In this document: positions 32,572 to 41,186 of the stretch, in pieces
Position numbering within the stretch: the stretch's first letter is position 1
How the letters are laid out: each line of letters begins with the position of its first letter
From: Methanobacteriota archaeon
GTDB lineage: Archaea > Thermoplasmatota > E2 > DHVEG-1
Direction of reading: 5' to 3'
NCBI GenBank assembly: GCA_903877165.1
Contig: CAIRCU010000008.1
Span: forward strand, 1 to 64,000
DNA length: 64,000 nucleotides
The notes under the pieces: generated by a model
Told to the model about the DNA's origin: nothing
Seen by the model: only the letters and a program-made list of their open reading frames with translations
Database searches by the model: none
Translations under genes and position numbers: made by a program

Positions 32572-33804
32572 ATGGAGCCCGCCGAAATAAAACCAGAGGT
32601 GTACTGGGTCGGCGCCATCGACTGGAACCTCCGCGAGTTCCACGGCTACCGCACCCCGCGCGGCACCACCTACAACGCCTACCTCATCATGGACCGCGAC
32701 ATCACCCTCGTCGACGCCGTCAAACAACCCTTCTACCCCGACCTCGTCGACCGCATCTCCAAGATCACCGACCCCCAGAACATCAAATACATCGTCTCCA
32801 ACCACGTGGAAATGGACCACACCGGCGCACTCCCCCAGCTCCTAAGCCTGATCCCGAACGCGACCGTGGTCACCTCGACGAAAGGCCAACCCGGGCTGCA
32901 GAAACACTTCAAAGCCAACTGGCTGATGAAAGTGGTGAAAACCGGCGAGACGCTCTCCATAGGCAAACGCACCCTGCACTTCCACCACATCCCCATGGTC
33001 CACTGGCCGGACTCCATGGTCACCTACAGCCCCCACGACAGCCTCCTGCTCCCCAACGACGCCTTCGGGCAGCACATCGCCTCAGCCTACCGGTTCGACG
33101 ACGAGATCGGCTGGGACATCCTCAGAGAAGAGGCCGCGAAGTACTACGCGAACATCGTCCTGCCTTACAGCGACCAGGTCGCCGCCGCCCTCACCGCCCT
33201 CTCACCTCTGAAGTTCGACATGATCGCCCCCAGCCACGGCGCGATCTGGCGACGATTCATCCCACAGATCCTCCAGCAGTACCAACAGTGGGCGACCTAC
33301 CAGACCATCCCACAAGCCGCTATCGTCTACGACACCATGTGGGGCTCGACCGACCGCATGGCAGGCGCGCTGCGCGACGGCCTCGAAGCTGCAGGCATCC
33401 CCGTGACCATGCACAACCTCAAGACAAGCCACATCTCGGACGCCATGACCACCGTGCTTGACTCCCGGCTCATCTGCATCGGCTCACCGACCCTCAACGG
33501 CGGCGTCCTCCCCAGCATCGGCGCCTTCCTCACCTACCTCAAAGGGCTCCGACCCAAGCAACGGATCGGCCTCGCCTTCGGCTCGTACGGATGGGGCGGC
33601 CAGTCCATCCCAGACATCGAAGCCGTCATGAACGCCTTGGCCTGGGAGATGCCGGAACACAGCCTGAAAACCCAATACCTGCCGGATGAAAACGATCTGA
33701 AAACCGTCTATGCCACGGCACAGAGGCTGGGCAACTATATCAAAGACCAGAAACGCGTACACGCGACCGGGGCTGAGAACAGGCAGGAAGCCCAACACTC
33801 GTAA
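32572..33804 (+). CDS. fprA: Flavodiiron protein FprA (O2 reductase / F420H2 oxidase type)
   Basis: 410 residues: N-terminal metallo-beta-lactamase domain with the di-iron ligands in SNHVEMDHTGALPQLL, HHIPMVHWPDSM, LLPNDAFGQHIAS and APSHGAIWRR, followed by a flavodoxin domain (about 255-395): IVYDTMWGSTDRMAGALRDG, IGSPTLNGGVLPSIGAF and GSYGWGGQSI. Reduces O2 to water (or NO to N2O), with electrons from Hrb or F420H2. Directly follows hrb. Confidence 0.95.
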   Translation: MEPAEIKPEVYWVGAIDWNLREFHGYRTPRGTTYNAYLIMDRDITLVDAVKQPFYPDLVDRISKITDPQNIKYIVSNHVEMDHTGALPQLLSLIPNATVVTSTKGQPGLQKHFKANWLMKVVKTGETLSIGKRTLHFHHIPMVHWPDSMVTYSPHDSLLLPNDAFGQHIASAYRFDDEIGWDILREEAAKYYANIVLPYSDQVAAALTALSPLKFDMIAPSHGAIWRRFIPQILQQYQQWATYQTIPQAAIVYDTMWGSTDRMAGALRDGLEAAGIPVTMHNLKTSHISDAMTTVLDSRLICIGSPTLNGGVLPSIGAFLTYLKGLRPKQRIGLAFGSYGWGGQSIPDIEAVMNALAWEMPEHSLKTQYLPDENDLKTVYATAQRLGNYIKDQKRVHATGAENRQEAQHS

Positions 33805-33993
33805 TGAGAAACACGTCTACAGCAAAACGAGACTGCAAACGAAAAGCAAAACCATCTGAAAAACCTTCGAAAGAGGTAACACAAAATTCCCATTCGCTGA
33901 TGCCCGCAACCACCCAAACATGCCTTGGCACCGTAGCCCTGGCGTACGGGCATCCGCACCTATCACGAGACAAGAAAAAAAGGAGGAACACCA

Positions 33994-34488
33994 ATGCTTA
34001 GCAAACGAATTGAGAAAGCCCTCAACGAACAAGTCAACGCTGAACTCTGGTCAGGCTATCTGTACCTCTCCATGGCAGCCTATTTCGAAAGCAGCAACCT
34101 GTGCGGCTTCGCCCACTGGATGACCGTGCAAGCCAAAGAAGAGCTTGGCCATGCTATGCGGCTCTACCGCCATATCGTGGACCGCGGCGGACGCGTCACT
34201 CTCACCAGCATCGACAAAGTCCCGACCAGCTGGGCCTCGCCCCTCGATGCCTTCGAGGCGTCCTACAAGCACGAGGTCAAAGTCACCGGCCTGATCAACA
34301 GCCTCGCCACCCTCGCGAAGAAAGAAGGCGATCACGCCACCGACGTCATGCTCCACTGGTTCGTCACCGAGCAAGTCGAAGAGGAATCATCGACGCAGCT
34401 CATCGTCAGCAAACTCAACCTCATCGGGAAATCCAGCGGCGGACTCTTCATGCTCGACCACGAGCTAGGCAAACGAGGACAAAAATAA
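33994..34488 (+). CDS. ftnA: Ferritin
   Basis: 164 residues of the four-helix ferritin fold: KRIEKALNEQVNAELWSGYL, MTVQAKEELGHAMRLYRHIV (ExxH di-iron site) and MLHWFVTEQVEEESSTQLIV. Stores iron as ferrihydrite and limits Fenton chemistry. GGAGG lies about seven bases before the ATG. The 190-base spacer after fprA may hold a promoter; the ORF across it is not convincing. Confidence 0.93.
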   Translation: MLSKRIEKALNEQVNAELWSGYLYLSMAAYFESSNLCGFAHWMTVQAKEELGHAMRLYRHIVDRGGRVTLTSIDKVPTSWASPLDAFEASYKHEVKVTGLINSLATLAKKEGDHATDVMLHWFVTEQVEEESSTQLIVSKLNLIGKSSGGLFMLDHELGKRGQK

Positions 34489-34493
34489 GGAAT

Positions 34494-34994
34494 GTGACCA
34501 GCGTGGACCTGTCAGCCTACACCCTCAAGGATATCCTCCTCTCTGCTCTGAAAAGCGAAGTCGACAGCAAAGCCCTGTACACCGACCTCGCCGCCCAGGT
34601 GAAGAACGGCCTGCTCAAAGACAAACTCGCCTACCTCGCCAAAGAAGAGGAGAAACACCGCGCGTACCTCAGAAAAATGTTCACAACGAAATTCCCCAAG
34701 CAGCGCCTGACCCTGCCGGCTACCACACCCGTGCCACTCCCCATGATACCCGTTGCTGACGAGGACATTCCGCTCAGTACGATCATCGGCCATGCGATGA
34801 AGGCAGAGCAGGCGGCCACAGCATTCTACGAGGCGTTCTCCACCAAGATACCGGAACCAAAGGCGCAACGCATGATCCGCTACTTCGCGGACATGGAACG
34901 TGGCCACTATGAACTCCTCAAAGTCGAACAGGAAGCGATGGAACGCTTCGAAGAAGCGGACGTGTACTGGCCGATGGTCCATGTCGGCCCCTAA
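34494..34994 (+). CDS. Rubrerythrin-like ferritin-fold protein
   Basis: 166 residues with two ExxH halves of a di-iron site: KSEVDSKALYTDLAAQV and AKEEEKHRAYLRKMF, then MKAEQAATAFYEAF and FADMERGHYELLKVEQEA. It lacks a rubredoxin domain, so it is an erythrin/ferritin-like peroxidase or iron protein. Start is a GTG at 34494 after AAGGA, or the GTG at 34503. Five bases after ferritin, in the oxygen-defence block. Confidence 0.82.
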   Translation: MTSVDLSAYTLKDILLSALKSEVDSKALYTDLAAQVKNGLLKDKLAYLAKEEEKHRAYLRKMFTTKFPKQRLTLPATTPVPLPMIPVADEDIPLSTIIGHAMKAEQAATAFYEAFSTKIPEPKAQRMIRYFADMERGHYELLKVEQEAMERFEEADVYWPMVHVGP

Positions 34995-35027
34995 CCTATT
35001 ACAACAAAAAATGAGGAAGAGAGAACC

Positions 35028-35603
35028 ATGAAATCACTCAAAGGAACTGAAACCGAACGCATCTTGCTCGCCGCATTCGCCGGAGAGTCACAAGCCCGCA
35101 ACCGCTACACCTATGCCGCCTCCGTCGCTAGAAAAGAAGGCTACGAACAGATCGCAGCCATCTTCCAGGCGACCGCGGATAATGAAAAGGAGCACGCACA
35201 AGTCTTCTTTAAACACCTCCAAGGAGGAATGGTCGAGATCACCGCGGCCTATCCCGCAGGCACTATCGACACCACCGAAGGAAACCTCAAGCATGCCGCG
35301 GACGGCGAGCACATGGAATGGGGCACGTTGTACCCCAACGCCGCCACGGTCGCGGATCGCGAAGGCTTCCCTGAGGTCGCCCGCAGCTTCCGCAACATCG
35401 CCAAAGTCGAAGCCGAGCACGAAAGACGCTACCTCAAACTGCTGGAGAACATCAAGACCGGGAAGGTGTTCAAACGAGACAAGCCGGTGAAATGGCGCTG
35501 CCGCAACTGCGGATACCTTCATGAGGGCCCTGAAGCCCCGAAGATCTGTCCAGCGTGCCAGCACCCGCAAGCCCACTACGAACTCTTCGTGGAGGCCTAT
35601 TAA
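35028..35603 (+). CDS. rbr: Rubrerythrin
   Basis: Reduces H2O2 to water at a di-iron centre. 191 residues: ferritin-like domain (ETERILLAAFAGESQARNRY, ATADNEKEHAQVFFKHL, IAKVEAEHERRYLKLLENI) with the ligand Glu/His set, then a C-terminal rubredoxin WRCRNCGYLHEGPEAPKICP with a second CPAC knuckle. Classic single-domain-order rubrerythrin. Confidence 0.95.
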   Translation: MKSLKGTETERILLAAFAGESQARNRYTYAASVARKEGYEQIAAIFQATADNEKEHAQVFFKHLQGGMVEITAAYPAGTIDTTEGNLKHAADGEHMEWGTLYPNAATVADREGFPEVARSFRNIAKVEAEHERRYLKLLENIKTGKVFKRDKPVKWRCRNCGYLHEGPEAPKICPACQHPQAHYELFVEAY

Positions 35604-35615
35604 CACCTGGAGCAT

Positions 35616-35855
35616 ATGAGCGAGCCACACTACGACGCTGAGGTGGATTGCGTCGGCTTCTTCTGCCCGATGCCGATCGCCATGACCAAGGAGGCGATCG
35701 AGCAGATCGCGGTCGGACAGGTCCTCAAAGTCGAGGCAGACGACCCCGCAGCAGAAGAGGATCTCAAAGCCTGGGCGAAACGCACCGGCCATGTGATCGT
35801 AAAGTTCGAAAAAGAAGGCATCCTCATCCGATTCTATTTCAAACGCACGAAGTGA
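35616..35855 (+). CDS. TusA-like sulfur-carrier protein
   Basis: 79 residues with the SirA/TusA fold: DCVGFFCPMPIAMTKEAIEQ contains the sulfur-accepting CPMP cysteine; LKVEADDPAAEEDLKAWAKR follows. Carries persulfide between sulfur-transfer enzymes. Twelve bases after rbr and next to a DsrE-like gene and iscS, so it probably serves sulfur delivery for cluster assembly or sulfur chemistry. Confidence 0.88.
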   Translation: MSEPHYDAEVDCVGFFCPMPIAMTKEAIEQIAVGQVLKVEADDPAAEEDLKAWAKRTGHVIVKFEKEGILIRFYFKRTK

Positions 35856-35861
35856 TGGAAT

Positions 35862-36224
35862 ATGAAGGAACCCAACAGCATCCTGTATGTGCAGACCAGT
35901 GACATGCCGGAGCGGCAGTACTCACCGCTGGTCCTGGCACAAACCGCGAAAATGATGGACCTCAAACCCCGGGTGTATTTCCTGGGGATGGGCCTGAAGA
36001 TCCTCATGCCGGGGGTCGCGAAGACCATCAAACTCGGCACGTTTCCCAACGTGCAAGAGATGATTGAGAAAACCCTTGCGATGGGCATCGAGATCTTCGC
36101 CTGTGAGGCGTCGAAGCAAATGCTAGGTCTCCAGAAGGTCGAGTTACTTCCTGGCGTCAAGGTCGTCGGCGCTGGAACATTGAACGACTTGGCCCTGGAT
36201 GCAGAGGCCACAATGTGGTTCTAA
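35862..36224 (+). CDS. DsrE-family sulfur-relay protein
   Basis: 120 residues of the DsrE/F fold: ILYVQTSDMPERQYSPLVLA, VYFLGMGLKILMPGVAKTIK, EIFACEASKQMLGL with a conserved-position cysteine (FACEAS), and VKVVGAGTLNDLALDAE. Likely binds a sulfur atom on that cysteine and trades it with TusA. Starts six bases after the TusA-like gene. Confidence 0.8.
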   Translation: MKEPNSILYVQTSDMPERQYSPLVLAQTAKMMDLKPRVYFLGMGLKILMPGVAKTIKLGTFPNVQEMIEKTLAMGIEIFACEASKQMLGLQKVELLPGVKVVGAGTLNDLALDAEATMWF

Positions 36225-36239
36225 CCACGGGAGTAAGTT

Positions 36240-37406
36240 ATGGATCAGATTTATTTGGATAACGCAGCCTGCACGCCGGTCGACCTGCGCGTGATTGCCT
36301 ACGCCGCCCCATTCTCCGACGGGACGATCGGAAACCCATCGACCCTGCATTCACGCGGACTTGGGGCACGTGCGGCGTTGGAAGACGCCCGTGAAAAAAT
36401 CAAGGCGCTGCTGCATGCTGAGGACGACAAATGCATCGTGTTCACCAGTGGGGCGACCGAGGCGAACAACCTCGCAATCCAGGGGACAGCACTGCGCAAC
36501 CCGAAACTGGGGAACCACCTGGTCGCCAGCGCCATCGAACATATCTCCGTACTCAACCCGATGAAGGGCCTGCAGAAGCAGGGATACACCTTCGATTTGA
36601 TTCCCGTGGACGCGTACGGCATGGTCGACCTTGAGGCACTCAAGAAGCTGGTCACGAAGGGGACCGCGGTGGTCTCGGTCATGGCCGCGAACAGCGAGAT
36701 CGGGACAATCGAACCGATCCGTGAGGTGAGCGCCATCGTTCATGATGCAGGGGCGTACCTGCATGTGGATGCGACCGCAGCCGCAGGACATATTCCTGTT
36801 GATGTGCAGCGGGACGGCATCGACCTCTGCTCGGTGTCCTCCAATGATTTGACAGGGCCGCAGGGTGCTGGCGCCCTCTACATTAAATCGGGGGTGAAGG
36901 TGCAGCCGGTGCTCGTCGGCGGCGGGCAGGAGCGGGGGCTTCGGCCCGGGACGGAGAACCTCTTCGCCATCGTAGGGATGGGTGAGGCGGCACGGTTAAC
37001 CCAGCTTGAAATGGTACAGGAGGCTGACCGCGTCCGGCGGATCCGTGACGCACTCATCACGGGTATGGTGTCGGTGAAGGAGTCGTACCTCACCGGGCAT
37101 CCCGCGTTGCGGCTGCCGAACCAGGCGAGCTTCCGGTTCAGCTACATCGAGGGCGAAAGCATCGTGCTGCTGATGGATCAGTTCGGAGTGCAGGTGTCGA
37201 CCGGCTCCGCGTGTTCCTCATTGACGCTTGAGCCGTCGCATGTGCTGCTCGCACTTGGGCTGAAGCATGAGCAGGTCCATGGATCGATGGTGCTGTCGCT
37301 GGGGAAGTCGAACACCCCGGATCAGGTGCCGCATGTGATATCGGCGGTGACGGAAACCGTTAACCGCTTACGGGCATTGTCCCCGTTGTCGAATGATCGG
37401 AGGTAG
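36240..37406 (+). CDS. iscS: IscS/NifS-like protein lacking the PLP lysine
   Basis: 388 residues of the NifS-class aminotransferase fold: MDQIYLDNAACTPVDLRVIA, FTSGATEANNLAIQG, AIEHISVLNPMKG (His101), YLHVDATAAAGHIPVDV (PLP Asp), RPGTENLFAIVGMG and the sulfur-acceptor loop STGSACSSLTLEPSH with Cys325. At the position of the PLP-binding HisLys, normally within a SAHKFYGPKG-type motif, it reads SSNDLTGPQG, so Asn202 and Asp203 replace His and Lys. Such a protein cannot form the usual PLP Schiff base. An Archaeoglobus IscS with Asp at this position is known to me; it acts with IscU as a scaffold. Followed by iscU. Confidence 0.88.
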   Translation: MDQIYLDNAACTPVDLRVIAYAAPFSDGTIGNPSTLHSRGLGARAALEDAREKIKALLHAEDDKCIVFTSGATEANNLAIQGTALRNPKLGNHLVASAIEHISVLNPMKGLQKQGYTFDLIPVDAYGMVDLEALKKLVTKGTAVVSVMAANSEIGTIEPIREVSAIVHDAGAYLHVDATAAAGHIPVDVQRDGIDLCSVSSNDLTGPQGAGALYIKSGVKVQPVLVGGGQERGLRPGTENLFAIVGMGEAARLTQLEMVQEADRVRRIRDALITGMVSVKESYLTGHPALRLPNQASFRFSYIEGESIVLLMDQFGVQVSTGSACSSLTLEPSHVLLALGLKHEQVHGSMVLSLGKSNTPDQVPHVISAVTETVNRLRALSPLSNDRR

Positions 37407-37413
37407 GATCTGT

Positions 37414-37800
37414 ATGGCAAGTGTCGGATATAGCAAGAAGGTCATGGAGCATTTCTTGAACCCGCGGAACGTCGGGGTGATCGAGCATCCGGATGGGTAC
37501 GGGAAGGTCGGCAACCCGGTGTGCGGGGATGTCATGGAGATCTTCATTTCGGTGAAGGACGATATTATCACGGATATCAAGTTCCGGACGTTCGGCTGCG
37601 GGTCTGCGATCGCGACGAGCAGCATGGTGACGGAACTAGCGAAGGGTAAGAACGTGGATGAGGCGATGAGGATTACGCGCGGTGACGTGGCCAATGAGCT
37701 AGAGGGCCTGCCGGCGCAGAAGATGCACTGCAGCAACCTGGCGGCGGACGCGTTGCATGAGGCGATCAAGGATTATAGGGCCAGGAAGGCCAAGAAGTAG
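37414..37800 (+). CDS. iscU: Iron-sulfur cluster scaffold IscU/NifU-N
   Basis: 128 residues with the three cluster-ligand cysteines: [13 protein letters not shown] (followed by the Asp that tunes cluster release), [18 protein letters not shown] and [17 protein letters not shown]. Assembles [2Fe-2S] with IscS. ATG 37414 follows GGAGG; an ATG at 37393 lies upstream inside the iscS end. Adjacent to the lysine-less iscS. Confidence 0.93.
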   Translation: MASVGYSKKVMEHFLNPRNVGVIEHPDGYGKVGNPVCGDVMEIFISVKDDIITDIKFRTFGCGSAIATSSMVTELAKGKNVDEAMRITRGDVANELEGLPAQKMHCSNLAADALHEAIKDYRARKAKK

Positions 37801-37847
37801 GCATAGAGTACGGAAGTCGAAGGAAGAGTGTCGGAGGCGAACCAAAG

Positions 37848-38225
37848 ATGGTAGCAGTAAGAGAGATCTACAAGTGTAACGAGTGTGGGAACATCGTGGA
37901 AGTGGTGCATGCCGGCGGTGGTACGCTGGTGTGCTGCGGCCAGCCGATGCAACGGCTGGTGGAGAAGACGACAGATATCGGTAATGAAAAACACGTTCCT
38001 GTGATAGAGAAGACTGCACAGGGATTCAAGGTTAAGGTCGGCGCAGTGCCGCATCCCATGGAGGAGAAGCATTATATCGAGTGGATCGAACTGCTGGCCG
38101 ACGGCATGGCCTATCGTCAGTGGCTGAAGCCGGGGATGAAGCCCGAGGCGGAGTTCATGGTGCGGGCGTCTGTCGTGCAGGCGCGGGAGTACTGCACGGT
38201 GCACGGCCTGTGGCTCTCGAAGTAA
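37848..38225 (+). CDS. dfx: Desulfoferrodoxin (superoxide reductase)
   Basis: Reduces superoxide to peroxide without making O2. 125 residues: N-terminal Dx domain with centre I ([14 protein letters not shown] plus LVCCGQPM, four cysteines), then the SOR domain: [28 protein letters not shown] and [10 protein letters not shown], giving the His4Cys active iron. GGAGG about eleven bases upstream of the ATG at 37848. Last gene of the oxygen-defence block. Confidence 0.95.
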   Translation: MVAVREIYKCNECGNIVEVVHAGGGTLVCCGQPMQRLVEKTTDIGNEKHVPVIEKTAQGFKVKVGAVPHPMEEKHYIEWIELLADGMAYRQWLKPGMKPEAEFMVRASVVQAREYCTVHGLWLSK

Positions 38226-38329
38226 CCATCCTTCTTTCTCTTTTGTTTTCTATAGAGCTATGGTAAGACATGGCAATGCTTAAATATACTTAGTGTATTA
38301 TGTTAGCATGTAACTTAGGAGCGGTGAGC

Positions 38330-38650
38330 ATGGAGAACCATCACAGGGGGCGCATCCCCATCAGCATGGTGGCGGAAAAGGAACTCGACCTCCTCAGCCG
38401 TCATCTCGACGTCCTCAAGAACGTCAGAGACCATGGGCCTATCGGCATCATCCGACTGTCACAGTTGACCGGACAGCCTCAGCACGTCATCCGCTACTCG
38501 CTGCGGACCCTGGAGCACACCGGCGTCGTCAAACCCTCAGCCCAAGGCGCCGTGATCACGGAGAAACTCAACGCGGCACTCGAGCAGTTGGACGCAACCC
38601 TGGACCAGATGATCACGACGATGACCGTCCTGAAGAAAACCCTCCGCTGA
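38330..38650 (+). CDS. Small winged-helix regulator
   Basis: 106 residues: helix ISMVAEKELDLLSRHLDVLK, winged helix IGIIRLSQLTGQPQHVIRYS LRTLEHTGVVK, and a C-terminal coiled-coil NAALEQLDATLDQMITTMTV. Dimerising DNA-binding protein, typical of small archaeal regulators. ATG 38330 after AGGAGCGGTG; TTAAATATAC promoter at about 38280. Its target is unknown. Confidence 0.75.
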   Translation: MENHHRGRIPISMVAEKELDLLSRHLDVLKNVRDHGPIGIIRLSQLTGQPQHVIRYSLRTLEHTGVVKPSAQGAVITEKLNAALEQLDATLDQMITTMTVLKKTLR

Positions 38651-38749
38651 CCTCCTGACAGGGACGGCCTCCCCCCGAGACGTCACGGTAATTCTTATAT
38701 AGGGTGTTGAATTAACCTTCTCAGAACAACGGTAGGAGAAACCAAAACC

Positions 38750-39745
38750 ATGCAAAAGACACCTCTTCTCGCAACAGGGCTGATCATCCTGGGGCTCTTC
38801 CTCTCCGCAATCCCGGTGCAAGCGGCCAACGAACACACCTACGGCGACCCCACCGGGGACGTGATGACATTGGATATTAATTCAGGCAACGGCCAGGTCG
38901 TGACATCAAGCCCCTATATGACTATCGCGGATATCGACATCACCAACGTCAACTACTCTGATGACAACGCGGGTACCGCGACCACCACTCTCAAGGTCGC
39001 TGGCGCAATCCAAAACCGAGGGAAAATCTTCGATCAAAACAGCACAGACTACTCGGATTACCTGAAAATGAACAGCATTGAATATACGATTACCATCTTC
39101 ACCAATGAATCGGATTACACCATCACCTACATAAACCATACCTGCCAACTCGTGATCAATGGCGGCGATACGACGAACATCACAGGTTATTCAGTTCACG
39201 ACAATACCCTCACCGTGCCCTTTTCCTTCACCAATCCGCACGAACAGTACGACAGTATCAACGCCACCGCCGACTTCATCAAAACCAATTTCAGCAGTCT
39301 TGACGATCTCAATAATATGAGCGAAAGCGACTTTGCAAAATTCTACATCCAATACGAAGACAACGCACCCAACCCATCCCTTGCCCTCGATGACGTCAGC
39401 GCAGAAAGCAACCTCGTCGCCATCGGCAAGAACGTGCAATTCAACTGCTCCGTCACATTATTCAGCGGTCTTCCCCCATACACCTATCACTGGAGCTTCG
39501 GCGACGGAACCAGCTCCACCCAGCAGAACCCGATCCACGCGTACAGCAGCGCAGGCGACTACACGTACAACTGCACCGTCACAGACAAGGTCGGCACCAC
39601 AGTATTCGAGGCCGGGCAGATCAAGATCCAAGGAAGCAGTGGAACCACAACCGGCTCCGGCAACATGGTCATGATCTTCATCGCCATCATCGTCATCATC
39701 GCGATTGCCGGCGTCGCCATCGTCGTCTACCTCATCCGGCGGTAA
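38750..39745 (+). CDS. Membrane-anchored PKD-domain surface protein
   Basis: 331 residues: signal peptide (LLATGLIILGLFLSAIPVQA), a beta-rich body with many sequons, a PKD domain (about 215-295: LFSGLPPYTYHWSFGDGTSS, then HAYSSAGDYTYNCTVTD) and a C-terminal membrane anchor MVMIFIAIIVIIAIAGVAIV VYLIRR. Exposed on the cell surface. TAGGAG precedes the ATG. A T-rich run follows the stop. Confidence 0.82.
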   Translation: MQKTPLLATGLIILGLFLSAIPVQAANEHTYGDPTGDVMTLDINSGNGQVVTSSPYMTIADIDITNVNYSDDNAGTATTTLKVAGAIQNRGKIFDQNSTDYSDYLKMNSIEYTITIFTNESDYTITYINHTCQLVINGGDTTNITGYSVHDNTLTVPFSFTNPHEQYDSINATADFIKTNFSSLDDLNNMSESDFAKFYIQYEDNAPNPSLALDDVSAESNLVAIGKNVQFNCSVTLFSGLPPYTYHWSFGDGTSSTQQNPIHAYSSAGDYTYNCTVTDKVGTTVFEAGQIKIQGSSGTTTGSGNMVMIFIAIIVIIAIAGVAIVVYLIRR

Positions 39746-39832
39746 CCACCGCCCCCCATCCCCTTTTTTCCCTTTTTTCTACGCTATCTTTTTATGGACA
39801 CGGGAGTTTATGTCAGACCACGAGGATGAGGC

Positions 39833-41176
39833 ATGGCAGAGACGGAGAGCAAATACGCATATAAGAAGAAGACAGCATGGGACGTCCTAACCAAATCACA
39901 GATCGACGAAGCGTTCGCGTACTCTAACGACTACATCGCGTTCCTCAACGCCGCGAAAACCGAACGAGAAGCAGTCTCCATCATCAACAAGACGGCCATG
40001 AAAGCCAAGAAACGCGTCATGGTCAACCGCGGTAAAGCAGCAGCCGTCGTCGTCCCCGGCAGCAAACCCGTTGAGGACGGTATCCGTCTCGTCGTCGCCC
40101 ACGTCGATTCCCCGCGCCTCGACCTCAAACAAATCCCGCTCTTCCAGGACTCCGAAAGCAACCTCGCACTCTTCGAGACCCATTACTATGGAGGCATCAA
40201 GAAATTCCATTGGGTCGTCATCCCCCTCGCCTTACATGGCGTGATCGTCAAAAAGAACGGGGAGACGGTGACCTTCGCCATCGGCGAAGACCCTCATGAC
40301 CCTGTCTTCTCCGTCCCAGACCTGCTCCCGCACCTCGCCCATGAGGTCCAGGACGACAAGAAACTCGATGACGCCATCAAAGGAGAAAGCCTGGACATCA
40401 CCGTCGGCAGCCAGCCCGTACGGCGCGCTGTGAAAGAAAAGATCAAGACCGCTATCCTCGAGAAACTCCACAAGGACTACGACATCACCGAGGAGGATTT
40501 CATCTCCGCGGAACTCGAAGCGGTTCCCGCGTTCAAGGCAAGGGACGTTGGCTTTGACCGATCCTTAATCGGCGGCTACGGCCAGGACGACCGAGCATCA
40601 GCGTACGCAGCCCTGCGGGCCGTCTGTGGCCTGAACCACCCCATGCATACGGCCATCGCGCTGTTCGTCGATAAAGAAGAGATCGGCAGCGAAGGCAACA
40701 CCACCGCGCAGGCGACGATCTTCCTGCGCACCCTCATCCATGAGGTCGATCCCAAGGCGGACATCGACACCGTCCTCCTGCACTCTCGGACGATCTCCGC
40801 GGACGTGAACAGCGCGGTGACGCCAAACTACACCGAGGTCTTCGAGCTGAAGAACGCCTCGTCGCTCGGCTGCGGCGTGGCCATGTCCAAGTACACGGGT
40901 CATGGCGGCAAGTACGCGGCGAACGACGCATCCGCTGAGTACATCGCCGACATCCGCGCACTCCTGGATAAAGCGAAAGTCCCCTGGCAGACCGGCGAGA
41001 TCGGCAAGGTCGACAAGGGCGGCGGCGGCACAGTCGCCAAGTACATCTCCCGCCTCGGCATGGAGGTCATCGACATGGGGCCGGCCGTGCTCTCGATGCA
41101 TTCACCATTCGAGCTGACCAGCAAGGTCGATGTGTACTCCGCGTTCCTCGCCTACAAGGCGTTTCTCAACAGTTAA
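39833..41176 (+). CDS. M18-family aminopeptidase
   Basis: 447 residues of the aspartyl aminopeptidase (LAP4/DNPEP) family: VAHVDSPRLDLKQIPL (first zinc His), GYGQDDRASAYAALRAV (Asp), LFVDKEEIGSEGNTTAQ (Glu pair), ADVNSAVTPNYTEV and the C-terminal DMGPAVLSMHSPFELTSKVD with the last zinc His. Zinc exopeptidase, forms large cytoplasmic oligomers. GATGAGG before the ATG. Confidence 0.9.
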   Translation: MAETESKYAYKKKTAWDVLTKSQIDEAFAYSNDYIAFLNAAKTEREAVSIINKTAMKAKKRVMVNRGKAAAVVVPGSKPVEDGIRLVVAHVDSPRLDLKQIPLFQDSESNLALFETHYYGGIKKFHWVVIPLALHGVIVKKNGETVTFAIGEDPHDPVFSVPDLLPHLAHEVQDDKKLDDAIKGESLDITVGSQPVRRAVKEKIKTAILEKLHKDYDITEEDFISAELEAVPAFKARDVGFDRSLIGGYGQDDRASAYAALRAVCGLNHPMHTAIALFVDKEEIGSEGNTTAQATIFLRTLIHEVDPKADIDTVLLHSRTISADVNSAVTPNYTEVFELKNASSLGCGVAMSKYTGHGGKYAANDASAEYIADIRALLDKAKVPWQTGEIGKVDKGGGGTVAKYISRLGMEVIDMGPAVLSMHSPFELTSKVDVYSAFLAYKAFLNS

Positions 41177-41186
41177 AAAAATCTGT

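Noticed and set aside
33804-34001. A 65-residue plus-strand ORF overlapping the fprA stop
   Set aside because: Lys/Thr/Ser-rich, no family, runs into the ferritin start with no ribosome-binding site; treated as a spacer.
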